DNA from: Enterococcus rotai
GTDB taxonomy: Bacteria; Bacillota; Bacilli; Lactobacillales; Enterococcaceae
DNA: 64,000 nt
Assembly (NCBI RefSeq): GCF_001465345.1
Contig: NZ_CP013655.1
Location: 904,893-968,892 of the forward strand
Reading direction: 5' to 3'
Made by a program: the position numbers and the translations under genes. Under the pieces are notes generated by a model. It did not search any database. It had not been told where the DNA came from and saw only the letters and a program-made list of their open reading frames with translations. Of this stretch, positions 44,327 to 53,872 are shown piece by piece. Positions within the stretch are counted from its first letter, which is position 1, and the number at the start of each line of letters is the position of its first letter.

Positions 44327-45070
44327 TTACATCTGATCTGATATTTCCGCATAAAGTTCCCTAAATGTTCCTGCTTCATCATAAACAGCTGCGATTTCTT
44401 TTAAAAATTCCGTCTCTTTATCTAAACCACCCACATTTGACACAATGGGTAAGTAATCATCTGTGATCGGCATTTCCGTTTCTTTGACTTTTTTTTCATA
44501 ACCAGCTATTCCAGAAGTGATTTGGTTTTCTGGAATTTTCATGTTCCTACCGATTGCTTCTAGCAATTCTTTTAAATTATTGTTTGGCAGGTTTCCTTTA
44601 ACTGGAGAAATTTTAACGGTAACGACCTGGGATTTTAAGTAAGCCAGTTTTTGATCTACAGAATAAGCATAGGTTAAAACAACTTCTGAAAAAACTTGCA
44701 ATTCTTCTCCTCGATAAAATGGATAGATCGTACGAAATTCCAATTCTTTATCTCTCGAAAAAACGGCATATTTTGTTGTTCCTCGTTGTACTGAATGAGA
44801 GGTCAACTCTTTTCCTAATATCTTTTTGGTTCTTTCATAATAGCTTGGAATCTCTACTTTGTATTTTTCCTGAAGTATTTTAAAGGCATCCTCTTCTTCA
44901 TTTATCGTTGAATAATCGGCATCACCAAATGATCGATTTCGTTCATTGAACCAGCTAAGCGTTTGATCCATTTTTGAAAAAGAGGCATAACGATCTGCTT
45001 TGCCACAGCCAGTAATACTCAACAACGCAACAAGAATTATTAGTCTTAATAGCTGCTCTTTAGCTCTCAT
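44327..45070 (-). CDS. Lipoprotein of unknown function
   Basis: 247 residues. A type II signal peptide ends in the lipobox LLSITGC with lipidated Cys22. The exposed part is mixed alpha-beta and I do not recognise a domain. The ATG overlaps the stop of the preceding lipoprotein gene by 4 bases, so both are made together and follow yfhO. It is the last gene of the long minus-strand surface region. An envelope role linked to YfhO is inferred from position only. Confidence 0.8.
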   Translation of the reverse strand: MRAKEQLLRLIILVALLSITGCGKADRYASFSKMDQTLSWFNERNRSFGDADYSTINEEEDAFKILQEKYKVEIPSYYERTKKILGKELTSHSVQRGTTKYAVFSRDKELEFRTIYPFYRGEELQVFSEVVLTYAYSVDQKLAYLKSQVVTVKISPVKGNLPNNNLKELLEAIGRNMKIPENQITSGIAGYEKKVKETEMPITDDYLPIVSNVGGLDKETEFLKEIAAVYDEAGTFRELYAEISDQM

Positions 45071-46041
45071 TCTGGCACCACCACTCGAACAGATTCTTTT
45101 CCTGGGAAAACGTTTTGCGAGAAATTCAGCTCAACCGTACTTTTATCTAACAACTCATATAGAACAACACTTTCTACCTGCTCTCCCTGTTTTAAGACTT
45201 TCGTTTGGGTTGCATCAAGTTCTTTTACATCTATAAAATCACTTGTTTCTGGTAATTTCCCTAATGAAAGTTTTTTACCGTTTTGCGTTACGGTCACGAC
45301 GTCTTTCCAAACAGAAGGCTGTGCTTTTTCCAGTGTTAAATTGGTAAACGTATAACGAATAGCCAACATTTTTTTTCCGTCTACTTCGGTTAGCTGCCGT
45401 ACAGCAGTTGTTTCAAATTTTATTTCTTTATTTTCGATCGTAACAATGTCGCCTTCTTCTTTCTGCTGGGCTTCTTGCTCTTTTTTTGCTTCATTTTTGT
45501 CAAAAGACGTTTCTTTAAATGTTTCTATAGAAGCATCGATTTGCTCTGAACGTTTCTTATATGAATTGTCATCAGCAGAATAAAATGTTAATTGAACAAA
45601 ACCATGTTCTGTCCAGATGTAATAAAAATGAGCCCATACACTTTTCTCTTTAAATACTGTGTTTAAAGTATACTTATAAGCTGGAGCATTCCCTACAGTA
45701 ATTTTTTTCATGTAAATATCTTTTACATTTTTATAGCGGTATCGTTCTTTCAGCTTTTCTCTGGTTTGTTCACCAAATTTTTTTTGCTCAATGTTTGTTA
45801 CCAAAGTTGTGGTAACAAATACATACGAATTGCTTTTAGTATCTTCTGCGCTAAATGACGTTTGCAGTCCATACTCTTTGTTGGCTTCTTGATCTGCTTT
45901 CCAACCACCGGGTAGTTGGAATTCATAGGAAACACCGTTATCACTAAAAGACTGTTTCTTTTGATCCAATTGTTGTGTGCAGCCTATTAAGGACAGACCG
46001 CCTATCACTATAATTAGAAGTACACTACTGATTTTTTTCAC
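45067..46041 (-). CDS. Lipoprotein with a C-terminal DUF5067-like domain
   Basis: 324 residues. Lipobox LSLIGC with Cys21. The first half (about 35-170) resembles PsbP-like single-domain folds (SYEFQLPGGWKADQEAN, YVFVTTTL). A charged helix near 170-195 leads to a beta domain in the style of DUF5067 (YTFTNLTLEKAQPSVW, LKQGEQVESVVLYEL). It overlaps both neighbours by 4 bases, so it is tightly coupled with yfhO and the second lipoprotein. Confidence 0.8.
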   Translation of the reverse strand: MKKISSVLLIIVIGGLSLIGCTQQLDQKKQSFSDNGVSYEFQLPGGWKADQEANKEYGLQTSFSAEDTKSNSYVFVTTTLVTNIEQKKFGEQTREKLKERYRYKNVKDIYMKKITVGNAPAYKYTLNTVFKEKSVWAHFYYIWTEHGFVQLTFYSADDNSYKKRSEQIDASIETFKETSFDKNEAKKEQEAQQKEEGDIVTIENKEIKFETTAVRQLTEVDGKKMLAIRYTFTNLTLEKAQPSVWKDVVTVTQNGKKLSLGKLPETSDFIDVKELDATQTKVLKQGEQVESVVLYELLDKSTVELNFSQNVFPGKESVRVVVPE

Positions 46042-48638
46042 GAATTATTTTGCCCTTCCTTTCTTTTATGCCAATAAACAAAAACCGCAAATATTGAAAC
46101 ACAACTAATAAATAACACACTACCTAGCTTTATTCCTTTAGGATAATAGGTCAGTTGAACACTATGTTTACCTTTTGGTATTTTGATTGTAATCAATGCA
46201 TCTTGAACCGCTTTTATTGCTACAGGTTTTCCATCTACTTTAGCCTGCCACCCTTCATCATAAGGAATGGTCGTGAAAATCACTTGTTCTTTTTCAGTCG
46301 CTACTTCTGCATTGACTTTATTTCCTTTTACATTAAAAGCAACTTCTTTATCCTTAATTGCTGCGATTCCTTGATCAAGTGTTTCTGTTTTTAAAACAAG
46401 TACCGACGGTCGAATTAATTTTATAACAGAACTACCTGTAAATTTTGCAGTTACTTGTACTTTTTCTGCCTTTTCGTAGTAGCCGATATTGTAATAAGAA
46501 CCTGTTGAAGAAAGCGCACTAGTCTTTTTATAATCTGAAACCGTTACTTCTACTGAACCATCATCTAATCCATTGGAATATCTAGTATCTAATGTTATGT
46601 ATCCTTGTGTCTTTTCAGGAATGCTGACTTCCCAAGTGATACTCTTTTCTCCATTAGTATTCGCTTCTTCTGAAAAATAAGTAAAATCTCCTTCTTCTCG
46701 AAGAGACATGTTTTTTCGAGACACTTCATTCAATCCAGTAAATTGGAATATCGGCTCTTCTTGTCCTGAAAGATAACGTATCAATGCGGTTTGGTTCCTG
46801 TTGTTTTTAGATTGAAAAATCCCTTTATCTGTTAGCATTCCTAAAGGCAATGTATGTTCATTTTCATAGAGACCATATTCTCCTTGAGCTGCGATTTTTT
46901 TAAACCCATATTTTTTTGGATCATTCTTGGCAATGTTATATTTTATTCCTAATAAATCATCCATTAGAATTGTATTATTCGGGTACTGTATAATTAAATT
47001 GGTATCTGGCGAACGATAACCTAAGCGATCAAGATACTGGGAAGAGTGACGGTTCCGAATTGAAGAAAACATAGTGACGCCTGAGTAATTGTAATTAAAA
47101 CTGTCTGTCCGACTCACTGCATCTATATTTTCCAAACGAAAGAAACTATCATTTCTTGATTGTGCCTTTTCCACTAATGGCTTAATTTGTTTATAACCAT
47201 TGGTATATTGTTTTCTATTCGTATATCCCCACTCTTTATTGATTCCTATCATAATTTGTTGGGTATTAAAAAATAACTCGGTGCAAATACAGATAACAAT
47301 CAAGCTTGGCACTAACCATACATATTTTATTCCTTTTTCTTTCAGCGCAAATAACAGAATATAAACACTCACTAAAAATACTGTTAAAATCAACGATTCT
47401 TGCGTGATGTACCCATATCTTTTTTTATTGGATACAATTGCTACAAGGATAAAAATTCCTACAAGAGACAACACGATATTCAAAAGAATATTCAGATCTT
47501 TTTTTTCAAATTTCTCCAAACCAAATCCAGCTAATATCAATACCAGAGTGGAATATAAAAAACTAAAACGGAACAAAAACATGTTCGGTGAATGTAATCC
47601 TTGCCAAAATAAATTCAGCGGCTGAATGTAGACGCTGATAATCATAAATATGACTAAACCTCCATATAGCAGCTTGTTCTTTAAGGGAATTTTTCTACTT
47701 ACGAAATAAAAGATAAAAAAGAGTAGCGGTAATAGACCTATTGAAATAAAAGGGCCACTGCCAAACTTTGATGTATCATAAACACCAGACATGCTTTTTA
47801 CAATAAAATCCCAAGGTCCTAGATCTTTTGTGAACAAAGTCGTAATTGTATCTATTTTTTCTCCATTTGTCCGTAAATCAATTACAGAAGGCAAAATAAT
47901 GATCATAGAAGCGCCGCCAGCTAACAATGACGTAACAAAGTAAGGCAGAATCGATTGTTTATACCTGTTCCATTCGGTCAATAATCGTACTAAAAAGTAC
48001 AACAAACTAAATAGTCCAACCATAAACGCCATATAATAGTTTGAAACAAATAACAAAAAATACACCACAAATAATAAAACTGGTTTTTGTTTGTCCATCA
48101 ATCTCTGGATTCCAAGTAAAACTAAGGGAAGATAAATCAATGCATCCATCCACATCAACATGATTGAATAAGCTACAGTGAAACTCATCAAAGCATAACA
48201 AACACTCAAAGAAACTTTCCCCCATTGAGGGAGCCGAAATGTTTGTTGGGCAAAAATCCAAAAGGTTATCCCCATCGTACCGATTTTCGTTAATAAAATA
48301 ACATACATTGCATCTGGCATATTGATATTATCAAAAAAGAACACTAAAAAACTAAATAAACTATTGGTATAATAACTCATCAAAGAAACAAAGTTTAATC
48401 CTAAAGACCCATTCCATGTATAAAAAAACGACTGTTCGCCATGGAGAAAATTATTAAAGCCAGAATAAAAATTTACTAACTGACCAAAGGCATCACTAGC
48501 CAAAATCGTCCGATCACTTGTCGGATAGATACCTAGACGATAATAATTCACAGCCATGATTAATACTGGTATTAAAAAACTAAGAGCAATTGACACACTT
48601 TTTTTGTTAAAAATTACTATTCTAATTCGTTGCTTCAT
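46038..48638 (-). CDS. YfhO-family membrane protein (envelope glycosylation)
   Basis: 866 residues with about 12-13 membrane helices over the first ~500 residues, then a large outside domain, and a last membrane helix (LGSVLFISCVSIFAVFVYW). The family pattern includes SDAFGQLVNFY near the N-terminus and the C-terminal TIPYDEGWQAKVDGKPV. In Bacillus and Listeria YfhO-type proteins add sugars to teichoic acids. It follows two signal peptidase genes and precedes two lipoprotein genes. The precise sugar and acceptor here are unknown. Confidence 0.9.
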   Translation of the reverse strand: MKQRIRIVIFNKKSVSIALSFLIPVLIMAVNYYRLGIYPTSDRTILASDAFGQLVNFYSGFNNFLHGEQSFFYTWNGSLGLNFVSLMSYYTNSLFSFLVFFFDNINMPDAMYVILLTKIGTMGITFWIFAQQTFRLPQWGKVSLSVCYALMSFTVAYSIMLMWMDALIYLPLVLLGIQRLMDKQKPVLLFVVYFLLFVSNYYMAFMVGLFSLLYFLVRLLTEWNRYKQSILPYFVTSLLAGGASMIIILPSVIDLRTNGEKIDTITTLFTKDLGPWDFIVKSMSGVYDTSKFGSGPFISIGLLPLLFFIFYFVSRKIPLKNKLLYGGLVIFMIISVYIQPLNLFWQGLHSPNMFLFRFSFLYSTLVLILAGFGLEKFEKKDLNILLNIVLSLVGIFILVAIVSNKKRYGYITQESLILTVFLVSVYILLFALKEKGIKYVWLVPSLIVICICTELFFNTQQIMIGINKEWGYTNRKQYTNGYKQIKPLVEKAQSRNDSFFRLENIDAVSRTDSFNYNYSGVTMFSSIRNRHSSQYLDRLGYRSPDTNLIIQYPNNTILMDDLLGIKYNIAKNDPKKYGFKKIAAQGEYGLYENEHTLPLGMLTDKGIFQSKNNRNQTALIRYLSGQEEPIFQFTGLNEVSRKNMSLREEGDFTYFSEEANTNGEKSITWEVSIPEKTQGYITLDTRYSNGLDDGSVEVTVSDYKKTSALSSTGSYYNIGYYEKAEKVQVTAKFTGSSVIKLIRPSVLVLKTETLDQGIAAIKDKEVAFNVKGNKVNAEVATEKEQVIFTTIPYDEGWQAKVDGKPVAIKAVQDALITIKIPKGKHSVQLTYYPKGIKLGSVLFISCVSIFAVFVYWHKRKEGQNNS

Positions 48639-48656
48639 TTGTTACCTCACTTTTCT

Positions 48657-49265
48657 TTACTCAATCAAACCAAGTCGATCCAATGGATAATATCTAAACG
48701 TGACGACTCCCTCAATAGCATTTTTATCGACTAACCCTAGTTCTCGACTGTCAGCCGAATGCCTTCTATTGTCTCCTAAAACAAAAAATTGATCTTTAGG
48801 AATGGTTGAAAGTCCTTCTAACTGAGCAGCTACTTCCCAAGTAACGCGAACCTTCAATGTTCCATCTGGCAACTCTTTTCCTGATAGGTTTTCGTCATTT
48901 GGTGGTGTTGGATTATTTTCTGCCATTTGGTAATTCAGATAAACCGTATTTTGATCCAACCAAATACGATCTCCTGGCAGCCCTAATACTCTCTTAACGT
49001 ATGACTCATTCTTTTTATTTTTCGGTTGAAAAGTGATAATTGAATAACGCTTTGGTTCTGCATTTTTCACGATAAATAGTCGATCCTTATTATGTAGAGT
49101 CGGTAGCATTGATTGACCACTGACTATATGGGTTTTTATTTTTACTAAAAAAAGGACTCCGACGAAGATTATCAGAAGAAAACAGCTGTTTTTCAATACC
49201 GATCCGACTTTTCTCTTAGATAGAAACGTTTTTTTTCTTGATTTTTTGACGTTTATCTTAACCAT
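48657..49265 (-). CDS. Signal peptidase I (catalytic dyad intact)
   Basis: 202 residues. One N-terminal membrane anchor (about 26-42) and the outside S26 peptidase domain. The nucleophile is Ser52 in SGQSMLPT, and the general base is Lys91 in SYVKRVLGLPGD. The later box FFVLGDNRRHSADSRELG is intact. It should remove signal peptides from secreted proteins. The gene lies between yfhO and a second signal peptidase gene, downstream of the WxL genes, so the WxL proteins are likely clients. Confidence 0.93.
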   Translation of the reverse strand: MVKINVKKSRKKTFLSKRKVGSVLKNSCFLLIIFVGVLFLVKIKTHIVSGQSMLPTLHNKDRLFIVKNAEPKRYSIITFQPKNKKNESYVKRVLGLPGDRIWLDQNTVYLNYQMAENNPTPPNDENLSGKELPDGTLKVRVTWEVAAQLEGLSTIPKDQFFVLGDNRRHSADSRELGLVDKNAIEGVVTFRYYPLDRLGLIE

Positions 49266-49291
49266 CCTTCTTTCATTCTTGTTCAGTCTAT

Positions 49292-49990
49292 TTAAAATTG
49301 CTTGATTTGGTGGATAGGCAATATTCTCATTTCAACTATGCCAACAATTTCTTTTTCATCGATGTAGCCATAATCACGACTATCTGATGCATAAGGTCGG
49401 TTATCTCCTAAAATGAGATATTTGCCAGTAGGAATCATTGTTATTTTAGGCCTCCAATCTTCTGTAAATAGACTTTTGGCATTTTTAGCTCGTTGCACCT
49501 CTGAATCTATAAAACGTTCATAAATCTCTTGATCATTGACATAGAGTTGATCTTCTTTATAATAGATTGTTTCATTCGGAAAACCGATCACTCTTCTAAC
49601 AGATGTTTCTTTGCTTTTAGAATCTTTATATACTATCAGTTTGAATCGTTTTGGTTTAGCCAGTTTGTTGACAAACACCCACTCATCATTATTCAGAGTG
49701 GGTATCATTGAATAGCCTTTGACCTTGGTAAAAGAGAAGGTGAAGAGTGATAAGAGTGACAAACAAAGACTTACTATTACTAAACTAATCCCAATTTCTA
49801 GAAACATACTTTTTATACGTTGCCTCTTTTTTCTTTGGATTCGCTTAGTAGTATGTTTTTTTTTCGCTAGCGATGTCTTTGTCCGATTACGCTCTTGAGC
49901 CCAGTTGCCATCTAGAACTATTTGATTCGGCTTTTTATTTACTCTTTTTTTTGCAGGGCGTGAGCGGACATTGATTTTTTCCCCACTCAT
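49292..49990 (-). CDS. Signal peptidase I homologue with Arg in place of the catalytic Lys
   Basis: 232 residues. A strongly basic N-terminal tail of about 60 residues precedes one membrane helix (about 62-86). The S26 boxes are present: Ser94 in KGYSMIPT, and LILGDNRPYASDSRDYG. But the lysine box reads SVRRVIGFPNE, so Arg132 (codon AGA) stands where other family members have the catalytic Lys, and the usual PGD is PNE. It is therefore probably inactive or altered, like the non-catalytic SpsA that accompanies SpsB in Staphylococcus aureus. The intact paralogue follows 26 bases downstream. Confidence 0.88.
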   Translation of the reverse strand: MSGEKINVRSRPAKKRVNKKPNQIVLDGNWAQERNRTKTSLAKKKHTTKRIQRKKRQRIKSMFLEIGISLVIVSLCLSLLSLFTFSFTKVKGYSMIPTLNNDEWVFVNKLAKPKRFKLIVYKDSKSKETSVRRVIGFPNETIYYKEDQLYVNDQEIYERFIDSEVQRAKNAKSLFTEDWRPKITMIPTGKYLILGDNRPYASDSRDYGYIDEKEIVGIVEMRILPIHQIKQF

Positions 49991-50012
49991 TAAAAACCTC
50001 CTTACCTGCCAC

Positions 50013-50678
50013 TTATTTTTTCTGTTTTAGTGCCGCTTCATTTATACTAAATTCTTTAAAAAGCTTTTTTTGACTTTGGTTGATACGAGTCATATCATCT
50101 AAATACTTAGAAATCGTTTCTTGATTATTCAATTGCAAAGCCGTCAGTGAATATAAATTTGTGCCATAATCACGGATCTGAACATAATAGCGATTTAATG
50201 TTTGTTGGCCCTTTTTTGACAAGCTATTCGAAGGTGTTGAACTTCCGTAAGAAGCCAGCAATGAGCTTAATTCCATAAGCTTTTTTTTAGTATCTTCTAC
50301 ATTTGATCCATTTTGAAGATTATTTAAATTTTTGTTCACTTCATCTGTTACAAAATAACTTTGTACAATAATATTTCCATCCGAAGACGAGAGATTTGTC
50401 ATTTCATAATATCTTGTATAAAATCCACTGACCAAGAAAAGAATGCTTAGAATTATTAAAACGAAGCCTCTTACTCGTTGTTGTTTTTTCTTTTTTTCCA
50501 ATAAACGTTTTGCTCGCATCCAACGTTTCTTAATAATTTTCTTTTTCGGACGTTTTTTTTTTAATGTGTTCATGTCTCTCTTAGATACAAAAAATAGTAC
50601 GAAGGAAAAGATACCTACACAAAAAGCGATGAAGAAGGCTGATAGACAACCTATAAAAACCCAACTCAGTATCGTCAT
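50013..50678 (-). CDS. Membrane protein with an outside helical domain, unknown function
   Basis: 221 residues. Two membrane helices (about 5-32 and 70-92) enclose a very basic cytoplasmic loop (KKKRPKKKIIKKRW and ending KKKKQQR). The outside C-terminal part is helical and polar (SKKGQQTLNRYYVQIRDY). I do not recognise the family. It sits between the DUF916/DUF3324 gene and the two signal peptidase genes with gaps of about 20 bases, so it belongs to the surface operon. A scaffold or secretion accessory role is only a guess. Confidence 0.75.
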   Translation of the reverse strand: MTILSWVFIGCLSAFFIAFCVGIFSFVLFFVSKRDMNTLKKKRPKKKIIKKRWMRAKRLLEKKKKQQRVRGFVLIILSILFLVSGFYTRYYEMTNLSSSDGNIIVQSYFVTDEVNKNLNNLQNGSNVEDTKKKLMELSSLLASYGSSTPSNSLSKKGQQTLNRYYVQIRDYGTNLYSLTALQLNNQETISKYLDDMTRINQSQKKLFKEFSINEAALKQKK

Positions 50679-50698
50679 CTTCTAACTCCTCCCCTTAG

Positions 50699-51775
50699 TC
50701 ACTCTGTTCTTTTTTTGTTCTTTTTCTTCTTATTATTGTTTTTCTTCCGTTTTGATACCATATGTGTTACTAAATATATACTTAAAAATAGAAGGAGAAT
50801 GCCGCCTGCAGTTAGAGCAATCATTTGCCAATTGATTCCTCTATCTTGTATCAAAGAAACATCTTCTGCATTATATTTGTCTGCATCTTTTTGAGTGACG
50901 GTAAATGCTTCTCGCCACTCCCACTTTTTATCACCAGCAGTTACTAGAATATGTCCTTCATACTCTCCAGCAGCAATTGCTTCTCCATTTAAATTGATTG
51001 GAAACGTCATTGCAGAGTTTGGAGCCATACGATAATTTTCTTTTTTAGATTCGTACAGAACATCATCAGAACCTTTTTTGAAAATTTGAGCATCAACCGT
51101 CATCCCTTCAACATAAGTTGCTTGCGTGTTAGAGAAATTGACTAAGAATGTATTGCGATAATTGGTTAATCCTGCATAAATTTTATTGAATGTTAAATCA
51201 GGCTGAATTTTTGTATCAGATTCAGTTAAAAGCATCCCAACAATAAAAGCATATTTATTTACTACACCTTTCATACTATTATCTGCTTTTTTTTCTGCCT
51301 CAGTTTCCGATTTTTGTAAATAAATTCCACCTGAAATCGTTCCATCGTATTTTTCCTTTGGCATGGTAATTTCTACAGGTACTTTTTGAGTAGCTTTTGG
51401 TGCTAGCGTTACTTTTTCTTGTACTTTCACAAGATTTTTCAAGTCATACTTCAAAGATGGATCAGTTTCAAGTTTTGTCGGTCCATATTCAATCACACCA
51501 TTACTATTGGTTTTAGCGCTATTCACGGACAAATCTACTGAAATTTCTTGATCTGTCATATTGTATAATTCAATATCAACCGTTTGTTTTTGTTCTGGCG
51601 TCATGCGTAAATCAAAATAACCAGCATTGCCTATTTGATTTTCTGGCTTGATAATTTTATAGCTATATCCTATTCCCGAATCTCCTTCTTGAGCGTATGT
51701 ATTTTGTGGAATAAAGAGTAATACAAAACTTATGTATAATAAAAAAAATAAACTGTTTTTTAGCATTTGATTCAT
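50699..51775 (-). CDS. DUF916/DUF3324 cell-surface protein of the WxL locus
   Basis: 358 residues. A signal peptide (about 1-28, ending NTYAQE), then the two Ig-like domains called DUF916 and DUF3324 (now WxL peptidoglycan-binding and host-binding domains): GYFDLRMTPEQKQTVDIELYN, shortened here to its start GYFDLRMTPEQKQTV, and the EGMTVDAQIFKKG region. A membrane helix near 318-340 and a Lys-rich tail anchor it. Such genes accompany WxL genes in Enterococcus and Lactobacillus, and the protein is thought to hold WxL proteins on the wall. Confidence 0.92.
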   Translation of the reverse strand: MNQMLKNSLFFLLYISFVLLFIPQNTYAQEGDSGIGYSYKIIKPENQIGNAGYFDLRMTPEQKQTVDIELYNMTDQEISVDLSVNSAKTNSNGVIEYGPTKLETDPSLKYDLKNLVKVQEKVTLAPKATQKVPVEITMPKEKYDGTISGGIYLQKSETEAEKKADNSMKGVVNKYAFIVGMLLTESDTKIQPDLTFNKIYAGLTNYRNTFLVNFSNTQATYVEGMTVDAQIFKKGSDDVLYESKKENYRMAPNSAMTFPINLNGEAIAAGEYEGHILVTAGDKKWEWREAFTVTQKDADKYNAEDVSLIQDRGINWQMIALTAGGILLLFLSIYLVTHMVSKRKKNNNKKKKNKKRTE

Positions 51776-51846
51776 GATATTTCTCCTTCTTTTTACAGAT
51801 GCATTACCGATCTATAAAGATCGGCAAGCATCCATTGTTTATGACT

Positions 51847-52614
51847 TTATTTAGCGGCAGTCAATACCCACGTTACTTCACCTTTGTAGTCGCCTTCAAA
51901 GATTGATTGTTCTTTCCCAACTGTTAATTTCACAGATTTATCAGATGCTTCTTCACCTGTAGCAGTTAATTTACCAAAGTGAATATATGTTTGACCTTGA
52001 CCTTGGTCTTTATTTTCTCCATTATTATTTACAATCGTAGCTGGAGCTGATTCTTTTACCTCCATTTGAGAGGCTACTGCACTTTCTGGTAAAGCAATTT
52101 CTTCTGCAACATTTGTTTTACGAGCGATGTTTCTGTATGTTAAAGTTGCACCATTTAATTTACGTTCTACGCTTTCAGCGCCCTCTGTTACAGTGGTTGT
52201 CATTGGTTTTGTGATTTGAGCAGTCAGAGTGTAGTTGTGGTTCAATGTGCTACGAACATCTTTAATCGCTACGTTATTAGCCATTATGCCATCTTTTTCC
52301 TCATAGTTTTTTGCCCAGAAAACACGGTCATTTCCATCTGTAACTACAGCATTTTCACCAAAGCTTAATGGTGTTACATCTTGAATGCCAAAGACAGCTG
52401 GTTTAAGTGGACGAGTCACCGTACCCGATTGGATATCTGAATCGCTAAATGTTGGTCTTGATGTGTTTGTATCATCTTCCGTGTTACGCGTAAATTGGAT
52501 GTCCATATCCCCTTTAGCTGTTGTATCATCCGCCTTCGTGATTCCTGGTAGTGCGACTGAAACTCCTACAGCTGCTAATAGTGCAGCACTGCATAATTTG
52601 TGTGTCAATTTCAT
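51847..52614 (-). CDS. WxL-domain surface protein, small
   Basis: 255 residues. A signal peptide ends near GITKADD. Almost all of the mature chain is the WxL domain: the N-terminal GDMDIQFTRN, a DVTPLSFGEN segment, HNYTLTAQIT in the place of the first WxL strand, and the closing YKGEVTWVLTAAK with the second WxL. The domain binds peptidoglycan non-covalently. It follows a second small WxL gene by 28 bases and precedes the DUF916/DUF3324 gene. Confidence 0.93.
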   Translation of the reverse strand: MKLTHKLCSAALLAAVGVSVALPGITKADDTTAKGDMDIQFTRNTEDDTNTSRPTFSDSDIQSGTVTRPLKPAVFGIQDVTPLSFGENAVVTDGNDRVFWAKNYEEKDGIMANNVAIKDVRSTLNHNYTLTAQITKPMTTTVTEGAESVERKLNGATLTYRNIARKTNVAEEIALPESAVASQMEVKESAPATIVNNNGENKDQGQGQTYIHFGKLTATGEEASDKSVKLTVGKEQSIFEGDYKGEVTWVLTAAK

Positions 52615-52642
52615 TTTTGTTGCCTCCTAGTTTGTTTTTTAT

Positions 52643-53452
52643 TTATGGTAGCTCGGAAATAATCCAAGTTAACACCGTTGTGTAGGTTCCTGGTTTCTTT
52701 TTTGATCTACCAGGAACAAGTAATGAGATTGCGTTATTCAAATAGATGGCTTGCTCACTTTCAGTAGAAATAATGGGCTTACCATTTTCATCTACTCGAG
52801 GTTTTAACGTGGAGGTATTATCAATGGTTTTGTCTTCTTCTGTTCCCAGAATAATACTCCAAGTGCCCCCACCTGTGCCCTTAGGCGCTTTTGCCAAGGT
52901 ATAGGTCTCGCCTATATTGGTGATACTAATCACTTCTTTTGAAACTACTGGGGCTTGGCCTAAATCCCCATTATTCGTATTAACAGAAGCTTTATCTAAA
53001 GATAGGGTTGCCCCATCGAGTTGTAATTTTTTATCTTCCTTATTGGTAAATTGCATCTCTTGACGTACTTGCAAGCTCCAGCCTACTTGCTTTCCCCGAT
53101 AATCGGAAACTTGAATAAAATTCCCACGTGGCGCAATCATCCCTTTAAATTGGACTGAATCAGCTGCATAGCTGACATTATCCAACGTAATTTTATTGCT
53201 GTTAAAATTAATATTCGGTACATAATCAATCCTTAATGGACCTGTTGTTTTACCATAATCACCCACAGGCTCTACTTCTTTAACTGGATTTTCTGGATCC
53301 AATACCCCATACCCTGGATCAACAAGCCCTTTGAATGAAATCCCCATCTCACCCTTAGCTTGACTTGTCGCTTCGACAGTAACAGGTATCAGGGTATCTA
53401 ACACAGCACTATTGAGCAGTAGCAATATAAGAATTAAAAATTTATTTTTCAT
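52643..53452 (-). CDS. WxL-domain surface protein, second small
   Basis: 269 residues. The signal peptide ends near TVEATSQ. The mature start KGEMGISFKG is typical of small WxL proteins. The first WxL is clear in KQVGWSLQVRQEM. At the end the second motif reads TVLTWIISELP, so Trp-Ile-Ile stands where W-x-L is usual. It lies 6 bases after the LPXTG gene. It probably pairs with the other WxL and DUF916/DUF3324 proteins on the wall. Confidence 0.92.
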   Translation of the reverse strand: MKNKFLILILLLLNSAVLDTLIPVTVEATSQAKGEMGISFKGLVDPGYGVLDPENPVKEVEPVGDYGKTTGPLRIDYVPNINFNSNKITLDNVSYAADSVQFKGMIAPRGNFIQVSDYRGKQVGWSLQVRQEMQFTNKEDKKLQLDGATLSLDKASVNTNNGDLGQAPVVSKEVISITNIGETYTLAKAPKGTGGGTWSIILGTEEDKTIDNTSTLKPRVDENGKPIISTESEQAIYLNNAISLLVPGRSKKKPGTYTTVLTWIISELP

Positions 53453-53458
53453 ACTTCA

Positions 53459-53857
53459 TTACTCCTTCTCTTTATTTTTGCGATACCTATTTAAACCATA
53501 GAAGAACAACATCGCTCCAATCAATGCTACACCGCTAATGAGGGCACTCTTCTTTACTAGCTCACCTGTAGAAGGTAGTCGTCCTTTCGGTTTTGCGACC
53601 ATTTCTGATGAAGCTGATGATTTTGTTAATTGACTACTAGGAGTCGTGGATGATTTAGTTGTTTGAGAGAGACTGCTAGACGAACTTGATAATTTCGGTT
53701 CTTCACTACTAGGTAAAGTCTCGTCATATAACACAATTTCTCCTTCTGTTGGCACTTCTGCTCCTTCAACTGCTGCAGCAATTTCTACTTTTATTCCCAA
53801 GAAAAAATATAGTAAAAAGATCGCAAATATGAAATATATGCTTTTTTCTTTTTTCAT
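53459..53857 (-). CDS. Small LPXTG-anchored protein
   Basis: 132 residues. Signal peptide about 1-29, then an acidic segment (VPTEGEIVLYDETLPS), a Ser/Thr-rich stalk, and a complete sorting signal: LPSTG at 94-98, a hydrophobic helix and the tail RYRKNKEKE. Sortase A should link it to peptidoglycan. Short LPXTG proteins of this type are usual in WxL operons. The start lies 15 bases after the giant WxL gene. Confidence 0.9.
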   Translation of the reverse strand: MKKEKSIYFIFAIFLLYFFLGIKVEIAAAVEGAEVPTEGEIVLYDETLPSSEEPKLSSSSSSLSQTTKSSTTPSSQLTKSSASSEMVAKPKGRLPSTGELVKKSALISGVALIGAMLFFYGLNRYRKNKEKE

Positions 53858-53872
53858 TTTTTTACCTCCCTT

